Assembly: GCF_937920395.1 (NCBI RefSeq)
Contig: NZ_CALEVF010000051.1
Coordinates: forward strand, 1 to 7,721
Reading direction: 5' to 3'
From: an uncultured Clostridium sp.
Lineage (GTDB): Bacteria; Bacillota; Clostridia; Clostridiales; Clostridiaceae
Length of the DNA: 7,721 nucleotides
Shown: positions 1-6,899 of the stretch, piece by piece
Position numbering within the stretch: position 1 is the first letter of the stretch
Layout: the number at the start of each line of letters is the position of its first letter
Position numbers and translations under genes: made by a program
Notes under the pieces: generated by a model
Told to the model about the DNA's origin: nothing
The model's input: the letters and a program-made list of their open reading frames with translations, nothing else
Database searches by the model: none

Positions 1-50
1 ATTCTGTCATTAAATCAAGAATAATATTATGGGCATCTATACATTTTTTT
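1..50 (-). other. wzy: frame-shifted continuation of the wzy-like gene
   Basis: From the A7 run (50-44), skipping one base gives TGT ATA GAT GCC CAT AAT..., that is CIDAHNIILDLMTE, open through base 1. This carries the DAHN motif expected directly after the GVGPGHF region of the O-antigen polymerase/ligase family, whereas the in-frame reading stops after five unrelated residues. The continuation and the upstream frame therefore appear to belong to one protein. Confidence 0.75.
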
Positions 51-1208
51 AGGATTACCGCCATATTGTAAATAGTAATATTTAAAATGTCCAGGCCCCA
101 CACCAAAATACAAATGATCTTTAATCATTCCAAAAGCTAATGCCCATATAGGTCTTCTATCTTTAGCTTGATTGATCAATCTATCCCATATTTTTGCGTT
201 ACTAGTGGCAATTCCTCCTGGAGTAGTTATATTTATGCCGTCTACAATATTTTCAACATCCCATCTATGCATAACATTATAAGTCATACAAGAAAATACA
301 ACTATAGAAATTAGAACATACTTTTTCCAATTCTTTTTATCAATTATAATAGAAAACAAAAAACAAATTGCTAATGTTAAAAGTATACCTCTAGATTTTT
401 GAGTAGCAAAATTAATTATTTGTATTAATAATAATAATTTATATATTTTATTATGGCTTCCCGATAATCCTTTGTTTGTAGCATATAATAATATAAATGG
501 CATTACCATTATTGTATAACCAAGCATAAAATTGCTACCAAGTACTCCGTAAAGATGCTGATTATTGCCTCTAACAATCAAATTATATACTGTAACAATT
601 ATGTCTGGTATTGATGATAATGTAACTCCTATACATAAATAAAGCAATATGTCTTTATAAAGGTCTTTATTATTTTCCTTATAACAAAGCATACCTATGC
701 TATAAGTCATCATTGTAACCATACTAAGTAGCACTAGTTTAGATGCTTCCAATACATGTATACTCCTTATAGAAGATATCACTGCAAGTATTAACAATAT
801 ACCATAAAGTATACTTATCTTTTTATGTTTACGCGTAAGTCTTGAAAAATCAAATTCACCTTTTTTATTTTCAAAAATCATCATAATTAAATAAACTACA
901 AAATAAACTATATATACTACTTGACCTACCTCAGCTAGATTTAGCCTATGCATAATATAAAGTACCATTGGTATTATAGGCATTGATATAGCGTAAATTT
1001 TACTTGCTATAATAAAATTCTTAAACATCAAAATCAAACTACAAATTATAAATAAGGTCACAAATATGCTACTGAGGAACATAAGTATATTGGATGTACC
1101 GATTTTTATAAATAGTCCTATTTCTATAATTGTATATAATCCTAAAATTATATAAATGTATTTTTTTAAATAATTAAAATAAGCTTGAAGCTCTTTTGTT
1201 AATTTCAT
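27..1208 (-). CDS. wzy: O-antigen polymerase/ligase-family (Wzy-like) membrane protein, frame broken near the 3' end
   Basis: Polytopic membrane protein of the O-antigen ligase/polymerase (Wzy_C) family. In a Gram-positive setting next to Wzx it most likely polymerises the flipped repeat units on the outer face; the symbol is used in that general sense. About ten hydrophobic segments are visible. Counting from the ATG at 1214, family landmarks are GVLGSNFMLGY (223-233), TQKSRGILLTLA (271-282), the large extracytoplasmic segment with RRPIWALAFGMIKD (353-366), and YFGVGPGHF (369-377). The frame then reaches GGNPKK, reads MYRCP, and stops at 29-27. In the +1-shifted frame the DNA instead reads on as CIDAHNIILDLMTE to the window edge. 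DAHN...L is the family's next conserved motif, so the stop appears to come from a one-base excess in the A7 run at 50-44. The rest of the gene lies beyond base 1. Confidence 0.8.
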   Translation of the reverse strand: MKLTKELQAYFNYLKKYIYIILGLYTIIEIGLFIKIGTSNILMFLSSIFVTLFIICSLILMFKNFIIASKIYAISMPIIPMVLYIMHRLNLAEVGQVVYIVYFVVYLIMMIFENKKGEFDFSRLTRKHKKISILYGILLILAVISSIRSIHVLEASKLVLLSMVTMMTYSIGMLCYKENNKDLYKDILLYLCIGVTLSSIPDIIVTVYNLIVRGNNQHLYGVLGSNFMLGYTIMVMPFILLYATNKGLSGSHNKIYKLLLLIQIINFATQKSRGILLTLAICFLFSIIIDKKNWKKYVLISIVVFSCMTYNVMHRWDVENIVDGINITTPGGIATSNAKIWDRLINQAKDRRPIWALAFGMIKDHLYFGVGPGHFKYYYLQYGGNPKKMYRCP

Positions 1209-1220
1209 TTTCATCCTCCT
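1209..1220 (-). promoter_or_regulatory. ribosome binding site that decides the wzy-like start
   Basis: A perfect AGGAGG (1220-1215) directly abuts the first in-frame ATG (1214-1212), which is too close for normal initiation. The next in-frame ATG (1208-1206, two codons later) is 6 nt away, the usual spacing. I therefore place the start at 1208. Confidence 0.7.
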
Positions 1221-1251
1221 GAATAGTTTTCTCGTATTTTTAAATTATGGA

Positions 1252-1260
1252 ATCATACCA
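1252..1260 (-). promoter_or_regulatory. possible extended -10 promoter element upstream of the wzy-like gene
   Basis: The 107-bp gap after the GT4 gene contains TGGTATGAT (1260-1252), which fits the extended -10 pattern TGnTATAAT with one mismatch, about 30 nt upstream of the AGGAGG. No good -35 hexamer is seen at the right spacing. In DNA this AT-rich such matches arise easily, so the wzy-like gene may equally be transcribed by read-through from the GT4 gene. Confidence 0.2.
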
Positions 1261-1321
1261 CAATAAAACAAAATACTCCCTTAAAAATATATAAATGCTA
1301 TGGTCTCATAAAATATCACCA

Positions 1322-2389
1322 CTATACCAATTTTTTATATAAATTATCCATAAGTTTTGCGTTGTTAGCCCAACTATACTTCTCAACAACTAATTTTCTT
1401 GCATTTTTTGAAAATTCCATCATCTTTTTTTCATCTTGAATCATTTTGATGATTTTTATTTTTATATCTTCACTGCTTTTTTCCTTTATTATAAAACCAT
1501 TATAATCATCAAAAATTATTTCTTTTAATCCACCTACGTTAGTAGCTATTATTGGCCTTCCACATGCACACGCCTCAACAGCTGAAACCCCAAAACTCTC
1601 ACTTAACGAAGGTAGACATACTATATCCATCATATTTATATATTTAGGTACTTTATCATTATCTATTCTTCCTATAAAGGTAACATTAGAATTAATACCT
1701 AGTTCATTTACTAATGAATCTAATTTAATTTTTTGTGTACCGTCTCCAACAATTAAAAGCTTTAGTTCTTTGCTACCTTTGTATTCACGTATAACCTTTG
1801 AAAAACCTTCAATAAGATAATCTATTCCATATACTTTTTCTAATCCCTTAATAACCCCTATTGTAATATCATTGCTGCTTAATATTGGTGTGTAACATTT
1901 AAATTTACCTATGTCAACACCAAATGGGGTTATTATAATGTCTTTCTTATAATATTTCTTTGTTTCTTCTGCCATATTATAACTTGTTGAACAGACTTTG
2001 TCTGCCCCTTTCAATATGTACTTAAGTAACAATTTTTTAACAATGTTACCTTTTGGAAACTCATATATATCACTACCCCATACAGAAATTATAAATGGAT
2101 GAAAATTGCACATTCTTCCATAGAGTCCGTAACTAGTAGCATAATGACTATGCAATATGTCAGGACTAATTTCATTTACTAGTTTTTTAATATCTTTAAT
2201 TAATAAAAAATAACTTAATTTATTTTTAGATATATTTCTTAGTACATGCACATATACATTACTTTCATAAACATAATCCGCTTTTCTCATAGAAATTATA
2301 TGAATTTCATTGTAAATGCTAGAGAAATATTGAACCCATTTTCTAGTATGTATACTTTGTGCATCTGCTAAAAAACAAATTTTCACCAT
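1322..2389 (-). CDS. GT4-family glycosyltransferase
   Basis: Retaining GT-B glycosyltransferase, expected to act on the cytosolic face of the membrane, adding a sugar from a nucleotide donor to the growing lipid-linked repeat unit. It has 355 residues, full length for the family. The N-terminal acceptor domain shows FLADAQSIHTRKWVQYF (6-22), LHSHYATSYG (79-88) and SVWGSDIYEF (102-111). The linker ITPFGVDIGKF (153-163) leads to the C-terminal donor domain: LLIVGDGTQK (211-220), NVTFIGRI (235-242), MDIVCLPSLSESFGVSAVEA (254-273) with the GT4 E-x7-E pair Glu264/Glu272, and GRPIIATNVGGLKEII (277-292). It ends with the usual EKYSWANNA helix. The ATG at 2389 has AGGAGG (2401-2396) with a 6-nt spacer. 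Donor and acceptor cannot be predicted. A 107-bp gap separates it from the downstream wzy-like gene. Confidence 0.92.
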   Translation of the reverse strand: MVKICFLADAQSIHTRKWVQYFSSIYNEIHIISMRKADYVYESNVYVHVLRNISKNKLSYFLLIKDIKKLVNEISPDILHSHYATSYGLYGRMCNFHPFIISVWGSDIYEFPKGNIVKKLLLKYILKGADKVCSTSYNMAEETKKYYKKDIIITPFGVDIGKFKCYTPILSSNDITIGVIKGLEKVYGIDYLIEGFSKVIREYKGSKELKLLIVGDGTQKIKLDSLVNELGINSNVTFIGRIDNDKVPKYINMMDIVCLPSLSESFGVSAVEACACGRPIIATNVGGLKEIIFDDYNGFIIKEKSSEDIKIKIIKMIQDEKKMMEFSKNARKLVVEKYSWANNAKLMDNLYKKLV

Positions 2390-2408
2390 AGCTTTCCTCC
2401 TATTTTCT

Positions 2409-2435
2409 ATACTATTTAATTACAAACAATAGTAT
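2409..2435 (-). repeat. inverted repeat between the GT-B-like gene and the GT4 gene
   Basis: ATACTATT (2435-2428) and AATAGTAT (2416-2409) form a perfect 8-bp inverted repeat with an 11-nt loop inside the 57-bp gap, ending a few bases before the AGGAGG of the GT4 gene (2401-2396). Only one pair is G-C and no T-run follows, so it is unlikely to be a terminator. It could be an intercistronic RNA hairpin or a chance repeat in AT-rich DNA. Confidence 0.35.
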
Positions 2436-2446
2436 TAGAAAATTAA

Positions 2447-4207
2447 TTATAAATCACCATTTTTAGATATCTGGTTTACACTCACATTAGGATTTTCTAT
2501 AATACCTATTATCCTCTCTGTTACCTTTCCATCTAGCTTATAAAAATTTTCAGTAATATATTTCTTCATGTTATTATTCAATGTTATATCATTTAAATTT
2601 ATTTTTACCATATATTCCAGAAGTTTATTTTCATCCTTAACACCAAATGAAACTCCATCCTTAACAAAATTACCTGCATCGTTATATTTAGGAAGAATTA
2701 TACAAATAGATGGCTTATTCATAAGCGCAGCTTCTACAACCACTGTTGAATGTACACTTATTATGAGGTCACTCCATTTAATTAATTCATACAAATCTCC
2801 ATCTTTCATGATTTTACAGTTTTTTATATGGAATTTTTCCACCATAGATTCATAAAACTCGAAGTTTAAATCAGCGGGATGAAGTTTTATTATTAATTCA
2901 TAATCTTCCTTCATTAAATTTAGTGCCCTAAATAACATTATAGTAGCAGGTTCTAGTAAATCCCTAAAATATTGTGTTGCATAAACTATTTTTAGAATCC
3001 CACTTCTTTTACTGGGTTTTAAATATCCCTTTTGAACTAAGGTGTCTGTTCTTACTTGCCCAACAACACTAATATTATCCTTATTATATACATTTGTATG
3101 AGCTATCAATAAATTTTTATAGTTTTGTCCCCACACAAATGTATGTTTAGGAACTATAACCTCTTTATATTTAGAATTAATTATATAAGTAGAGGATGTT
3201 TCATTTATTATTCCATGTTGAACAGCATAGGTATCTATTTCACACCTATTGCCTGCAGCTATAAAACATCGACCTCTATCTCCTTCTCCAACTACTAAAC
3301 ATTTTTTTATCTTAAATTTTTCAATAAATTTTTCTGCTGCTACCAACTCATATAAATATGAATAATAATTCTCTTTTAAATTTTTCATTACATAATTGAT
3401 CATAACATTTTTAAGATCTAGTTGATTGAAATGAAAATCCAATTTATTAACATACACTAAATTATCTACTATTAAACTATTATTTACATATTTTTTAGAT
3501 TTAAGTCTTTTAAAGAAAATAAATAATTCAAAGGGTACAAAATTTTCATGATAATTTAAAGTCTTATCTATAATATATTTGTTATTTAATTGTTGAAAAT
3601 TTATTATATTATAATTATCTTTTAATTTATACATAACTTGTCCTAGTTGAGTATCGTAATAGCCATTTTTATTGCCTTTAACAGGATTTAAATCTGAAGC
3701 ATGTGATACTACTAAAAATGGATCTTTAAAATGATTTTTATTGAAAAGCGAATTACCAAACAAAAATTTGCAATAATTCCCTATTCCTCTTATAAATCTT
3801 CTAACTAATTTGACTTTATTTATAGGCCGAATATTTTTTTCACTATATATTATATTACATTTAATGTTAAATACATCATCGCAAACCTTTTTCATAACTT
3901 CATCATCCGTTTGGACTTCTACTACTTCGTTAATTTTTTCCTTGATATTTCTTATCACCATAATACAAAAAATCAAACCATTCAACTTTCTATATATAGT
4001 AGGTCTATCGAAAACATATAATGGGATATTATCGTATAAATATAATTCTTCAAGTTTTAACCCATTAACCTTTTGATTTTCTAAGTAAGTTAAATATTTG
4101 AAGGCTTCATCTTCTATTTTTAGATTCCCTATATATTCAAATAAATCGATAACCTCACCATTCATTATTAATTCTTTTTTTTGTGCAGTATATATTAATT
4201 TAACCAT
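2447..4207 (-). CDS. GT-B-like surface carbohydrate transferase with QHG, HP and S-T...E motifs (unassigned family)
   Basis: Soluble 586-residue protein that I cannot place in a named family with certainty. An N-terminal module (about 1-135) is rich in charged residues and has an NGLKLEELYLYDNIPLYVF pattern (48-66). A second region with a probable Rossmann-like strand (FLVVSHASD, 164-172) leads to a GT-B-like half: CLVVGEGDRGR (303-313), AVQHGI (328-333), HTFVWGQNYKNLL (355-367), VVGQVRTDTL (381-390), KLHPAD (441-446) and SDLIISVHSTVVVEAAL (479-495). QHG, HP and Ser/Thr...Glu motifs occur in capsule and teichoic-acid polymerising enzymes (CDP-glycerol glycerophosphotransferases), bacterial sialyl/polysialyltransferases and related capsule transferases. 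With legB-legC nearby, a nonulosonate (CMP-sugar) transferase is an attractive inference, not a demonstrated one. AGGA (4220-4217) lies 9 nt before the ATG. Base composition is very AT-rich, and an A8 run (4182-4175) lies at codons 9-11. Confidence 0.75.
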   Translation of the reverse strand: MVKLIYTAQKKELIMNGEVIDLFEYIGNLKIEDEAFKYLTYLENQKVNGLKLEELYLYDNIPLYVFDRPTIYRKLNGLIFCIMVIRNIKEKINEVVEVQTDDEVMKKVCDDVFNIKCNIIYSEKNIRPINKVKLVRRFIRGIGNYCKFLFGNSLFNKNHFKDPFLVVSHASDLNPVKGNKNGYYDTQLGQVMYKLKDNYNIINFQQLNNKYIIDKTLNYHENFVPFELFIFFKRLKSKKYVNNSLIVDNLVYVNKLDFHFNQLDLKNVMINYVMKNLKENYYSYLYELVAAEKFIEKFKIKKCLVVGEGDRGRCFIAAGNRCEIDTYAVQHGIINETSSTYIINSKYKEVIVPKHTFVWGQNYKNLLIAHTNVYNKDNISVVGQVRTDTLVQKGYLKPSKRSGILKIVYATQYFRDLLEPATIMLFRALNLMKEDYELIIKLHPADLNFEFYESMVEKFHIKNCKIMKDGDLYELIKWSDLIISVHSTVVVEAALMNKPSICIILPKYNDAGNFVKDGVSFGVKDENKLLEYMVKINLNDITLNNNMKKYITENFYKLDGKVTERIIGIIENPNVSVNQISKNGDL

Positions 4208-4231
4208 TAAAATTCATCCTACTCTTTCCAT

Positions 4232-5647
4232 TTATTTTTGCATTGATTTTTTACTAATCTTTTGGATCTGATAACCTAATGCAATTAATATTACTAGCAA
4301 TATTCCATATCTCAAAATTAAATTATTTTTCACTATAAAAAATATTATACTACTTAATACTATTGATATAATACCATATGCAAATGGCTTAAAAGTATAT
4401 ATTCTTACATCAAATATACGTAAGGATATAAAGTAATGATATAAAAACAGTATAACGTATGCTATTATTGTTGTCCAAGTAGCTGCAACTGCTCCATACC
4501 TTGGAATTAAAATATAATTTAATACGACATTTGTTAAAGCTGCAATAAGCGTTCCAAGTGAAAGTAGTTTTGTGTTTTTAGTATAAAACTCAAGGTTCGC
4601 TGGTATACTGTATAAAAATTGAAAATAATATCCTACCATTATTAATGGCACATAATCTAGTCCTTTGTAAAAATCACTTGTTCCCATTAACTTTCCTATT
4701 TCAGGTGATATAAATATTAATACAAATCCCATGACAGAAAATATCATAATATAATATTTAATTTTTAATCTTATATCATCATAATTTTTTTCTTTCATGT
4801 TTTCATAAAACCACGGAACCCAAGCTTTGTTACAAGCAAGCCATACAATGTACATTATCATTCCTATTTTATATGCAAAACTATATATTCCTGCAGCACT
4901 TGCTCCTAACAAACTATTTATCATTACTGTATCCACAGACTGCAATATTACCCCTGATAAAAGATGTACAATTGCTGGTATCGATAATATTAAAGCATAT
5001 TTCCAGTATTTAAAATTAATTAACGTTTTTCCTTTTCTCATTGCGATTATGTATAAAACTGTTCCATAAAGTATAGCAACAATAAGTAAAGAACCAATTC
5101 TCCCATAATATTTATCTGTTTTAAAATTATATATAAGAATTATAGCTAAAATTGTGTTTAAAATAGCACTACTTATTGATATAAGTAAATATTTTTTATA
5201 TTTATATTCAGCATTTAATTTTGCATTAGAAAAATCCACAACAAATCCAAAAAAACTTTGAATGATAAGACACATAACTAATATAGAATTTAAATCAATT
5301 ATTTTACCTATTTGCTTTTTAAAGATAAATGATATTATAAACCATAAAATAGCAAGCAATGTAGCTAAAAAAAGTATAGAGGATGCAAACTCATCATATC
5401 TTTCTTTAAAATCCACTTTTGCATTATTAACTGTAGCCAAGAGTCCTAATGTAATTATGGTCGTAAAAACGGAAAGCCATGTAGTGTATACATTAACTAT
5501 TCCAAAACCACTAGTCCCAAGCATACGTGTAAAAATAGGCATGGTTATAAACGAAATGCCTTGAACAAAAAATGTTCCTATAGTAAACCATATCCCACTT
5601 TTAACCAATCTATTTTGGTATAGTTTCTTAATAAAATCTATATTCAT
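4232..5647 (-). CDS. wzx: Wzx-type polysaccharide/oligosaccharide flippase
   Basis: Polytopic membrane protein of the polysaccharide-transport (PST) branch of the MOP flippase superfamily, expected to move undecaprenyl-diphosphate-linked repeat units across the cytoplasmic membrane. It has 471 residues, the usual size, with roughly 12-14 hydrophobic segments throughout. Family-like features include the N-terminal FTIGTFFVQGISFITMPIFTR (21-41) followed by MLGTSGFG (42-49), the central SGVILQSVDTVMINSLLGASAAGIYSFAYKI (about 231-261), where flippases typically have a D-x-x-M...G...A-G-x-Y pattern, and NYILIPRYGAVAATW (377-391) near the end. The ATG at 5647 is preceded by AGGAG (5658-5654) with a 6-nt spacer. 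It follows legC after a 110-bp structured gap and is tightly coupled to the next gene (24 bp). Substrate cannot be read from the sequence; the neighbours suggest a repeat unit with an amino-dideoxy or nonulosonic sugar. Confidence 0.92.
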   Translation of the reverse strand: MNIDFIKKLYQNRLVKSGIWFTIGTFFVQGISFITMPIFTRMLGTSGFGIVNVYTTWLSVFTTIITLGLLATVNNAKVDFKERYDEFASSILFLATLLAILWFIISFIFKKQIGKIIDLNSILVMCLIIQSFFGFVVDFSNAKLNAEYKYKKYLLISISSAILNTILAIILIYNFKTDKYYGRIGSLLIVAILYGTVLYIIAMRKGKTLINFKYWKYALILSIPAIVHLLSGVILQSVDTVMINSLLGASAAGIYSFAYKIGMIMYIVWLACNKAWVPWFYENMKEKNYDDIRLKIKYYIMIFSVMGFVLIFISPEIGKLMGTSDFYKGLDYVPLIMVGYYFQFLYSIPANLEFYTKNTKLLSLGTLIAALTNVVLNYILIPRYGAVAATWTTIIAYVILFLYHYFISLRIFDVRIYTFKPFAYGIISIVLSSIIFFIVKNNLILRYGILLVILIALGYQIQKISKKSMQK

Positions 5648-5660
5648 ATTCTTCTCCTAT

Positions 5661-5704
5661 CCACTTTAAGCATACCTATGCAACTAAAAAACCCACTAAA
5701 GTGG
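5661..5704 (-). repeat. long-range inverted repeat enclosing a palindrome, next to the wzx ribosome binding site
   Basis: The arms CCACTTTA (5704-5697) and TAAAGTGG (5668-5661) are exact reverse complements separated by 28 nt. The loop contains the interrupted palindrome GCATA-GG-TATGC (5681-5670). The distal arm ends two bases before the AGGAG (5658-5654) that serves wzx, so the folded leader RNA would place a stem next to the ribosome binding site. A regulatory role is inference; the inverted repeats themselves are plain in the sequence. Confidence 0.45.
5686..5704 (-). terminator. possible second weak terminator upstream of wzx
   Basis: CCAC-TTTA-GTGG (5704-5693) is a short stem-loop followed by G and six T (5691-5686). 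A four-pair stem is short for an intrinsic terminator, so the call is tentative. Its 5' arm CCACTTTA (5704-5697) is also perfectly complementary to TAAAGTGG (5668-5661), which lies just upstream of the wzx ribosome binding site. Two mutually exclusive folds are therefore possible. Confidence 0.3.
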
Positions 5705-5709
5705 TCTAA

Positions 5710-5737
5710 TTAATGATTTCCCTTGAGATATCATTAA
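5710..5737 (-). repeat. inverted repeat / RNA hairpin in the legC-wzx gap
   Basis: TTAATGAT (5737-5730) and ATCATTAA (5717-5710) are a perfect 8-bp inverted repeat with a 12-nt loop. In RNA the loop can extend the stem with UCU/GGA (one U-G pair) beyond an A-A mismatch, leaving a CAAG tetraloop. The 5' arm overlaps the T-tract of the preceding terminator by two bases. No T-run follows, so on its own this is not a terminator. It may be a processing or stability element, or an operator; function is unknown. Confidence 0.5.
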
Positions 5738-5767
5738 AAACGCAAGAAATAACAAAGTTATTTCTTG
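5736..5767 (-). terminator. intrinsic terminator after legC
   Basis: In the direction of transcription, CAAGAAATAAC (5767-5757) and GTTATTTCTTG (5753-5743) form a perfect 11-bp inverted repeat around a TTT loop, followed by CG and TTTTT (5740-5736). The TAA stop of legC (5760-5758) is within the 5' arm. Only three of the eleven pairs are G-C, so strength is uncertain. On the plus strand the same stem is followed by GAG and six T (5771-5776), so it could act in both directions, although no plus-strand gene is seen nearby. Confidence 0.72.
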
Positions 5768-6861
5768 GAGTTTTTTATTAGTTCGCATACAACTTTAATA
5801 TCCTCTTTCTTAAGCCCCACAGAACTCGGAAGATTTATACCTCTTGCATATAACTCATTAGTAACAGTTAAATCACCATGTCTACTTCCCTTATATGGTG
5901 GCATACCATGAATAGGCATAAAGAAAGGTCGTGCCTCTATTTTTCCTGCATTTAATTTTTGTATAAGTTCATCACGAGTTATACCGTATTCGTCTTCAAC
6001 TAATATTGAATATAGCCAGTAACAATTTTTTACATTTACTTTTTCTGTTGGTAATGTAATTCCTTTAATTTCACCTAGAAGCTGGTTATAATACACTGCA
6101 TTTTCTCTTTTAATTTTTAGATATTCTTTAACATTCTCAAGCTGTGCTACTCCAAATGCAGCTAAAAGGTTTGGCATTCTCATATTATATCCTATTTCGG
6201 AATGATAAAATGCTTTATTCTCAGTAACTACTTTTGTTTGAGTAGATAAAAATTTTGCCCTATTAGCGTACTCTAAATTGTTAGTTACAAGCATTCCACC
6301 TGCTCCAGTAGTTATAAGTTTATTACCATTGAAACTAAAACAACCTATATCACCAATTGTTCCTACCATTTTAGTATTACAAGTAGAACCTAATGCCTCT
6401 GTTGCATCTTCTATAACAAACAGATTATGTTTTTTCGCTATTTGCATTACTTTACTCATGTCTACAGGATGACCATAAATATGTACTGGCATTATAGCCT
6501 TTGTTTTAGGTGTTATTAATTCTTCTATTTTAGAAGTATCCATAACAAATGTATCACGGCATACATCTACAAATACAGGCTCTGCGCCTACGTATTTTAT
6601 AGTATTAACTGGAGATATAAATGTAAGTGATGGAACTATAACCTCGTCACCAGCTCCTATTCCAAGTGTTAGCAATGCAAGTTGAAGTGCAGCAGTACCA
6701 TTCATTGTAACTACAGCACTTTTGCTACTAACATATTCACTAAATTTATCTTCAAATAAATTAACGTAACTTCCTACTGAAGATACCCAATTAGTATTTA
6801 TACAGTCTTTTATGTATTTTAGTTCATTGCCTCTTATCTCTGGTATACATAAAGGTATCAT
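5758..6861 (-). CDS. legC: LegC-type DegT/DnrJ/EryC1/StrS aminotransferase
   Basis: PLP-dependent sugar aminotransferase that is expected to aminate C4 of the 4-keto-6-deoxy sugar made by the adjacent LegB, using glutamate as donor. It has 367 residues, full length for the family. Visible features are an N-terminal block with GNELKYIKDC and NWVSSVGSYV (about 11-33), NGTAAL (54-59) for PLP phosphate contacts, VPSLTFISPVN (76-86), IEDATEALGS (150-159) with Asp152 placed to bind the pyridine nitrogen, and SFNGNKLITTGAGGM (176-190) with Lys181 as the probable Schiff-base lysine. The C-terminal half has the usual GYNMRMPNLLAAFG (224-237) and EARPFFMPIH (309-318). The ATG at 6861 follows AGGAGGG (6875-6869) by 7 nt. 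The N-terminal GNE...WVSSVGSYV signature points to LegC rather than to PseC or ArnB relatives. The stop codon lies inside the stem of an intrinsic terminator, so legB-legC probably form the end of an operon that begins upstream of the window. Confidence 0.9.
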   Translation of the reverse strand: MIPLCIPEIRGNELKYIKDCINTNWVSSVGSYVNLFEDKFSEYVSSKSAVVTMNGTAALQLALLTLGIGAGDEVIVPSLTFISPVNTIKYVGAEPVFVDVCRDTFVMDTSKIEELITPKTKAIMPVHIYGHPVDMSKVMQIAKKHNLFVIEDATEALGSTCNTKMVGTIGDIGCFSFNGNKLITTGAGGMLVTNNLEYANRAKFLSTQTKVVTENKAFYHSEIGYNMRMPNLLAAFGVAQLENVKEYLKIKRENAVYYNQLLGEIKGITLPTEKVNVKNCYWLYSILVEDEYGITRDELIQKLNAGKIEARPFFMPIHGMPPYKGSRHGDLTVTNELYARGINLPSSVGLKKEDIKVVCELIKNSKK

Positions 6862-6899
6862 AATAAAACCCTCCTATTTTTTTAAACGTTATTCTTTTG

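Noticed and set aside
1234..1276. 7-bp inverted repeat GTATTTT/AAAATAC in the GT4-wzy gap
   Set aside because: The arms are AT-rich, separated by 29 nt and lack a T-tract context; expected by chance in such DNA.
1301..1324. Possible terminator just after the GT4 stop codon
   Set aside because: Only 4-bp pairings (TGGT/ACCA, TATG/CATA) are available, with no stable stem ahead of the T-rich stretch.
3302..3840. T7/A7 runs inside the GT-B-like gene as phase-variation tracts
   Set aside because: Runs of seven occur at several places (3302-3308, 3834-3840, 1160-1167, 6877-6883) without any frame disruption; length alone is not informative here.
2568..5564. Plus-strand open frames at 2568-2855, 3810-4076, 4827-5069 and 5262-5564
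   Set aside because: They are antisense to strong minus-strand genes, have no family resemblance, and their composition follows from the opposite strand's codons.
6278..6472. Plus-strand 64-residue open frame inside legC
   Set aside because: It lies wholly antisense to the conserved PLP-lysine region of the aminotransferase and shows no recognisable features.
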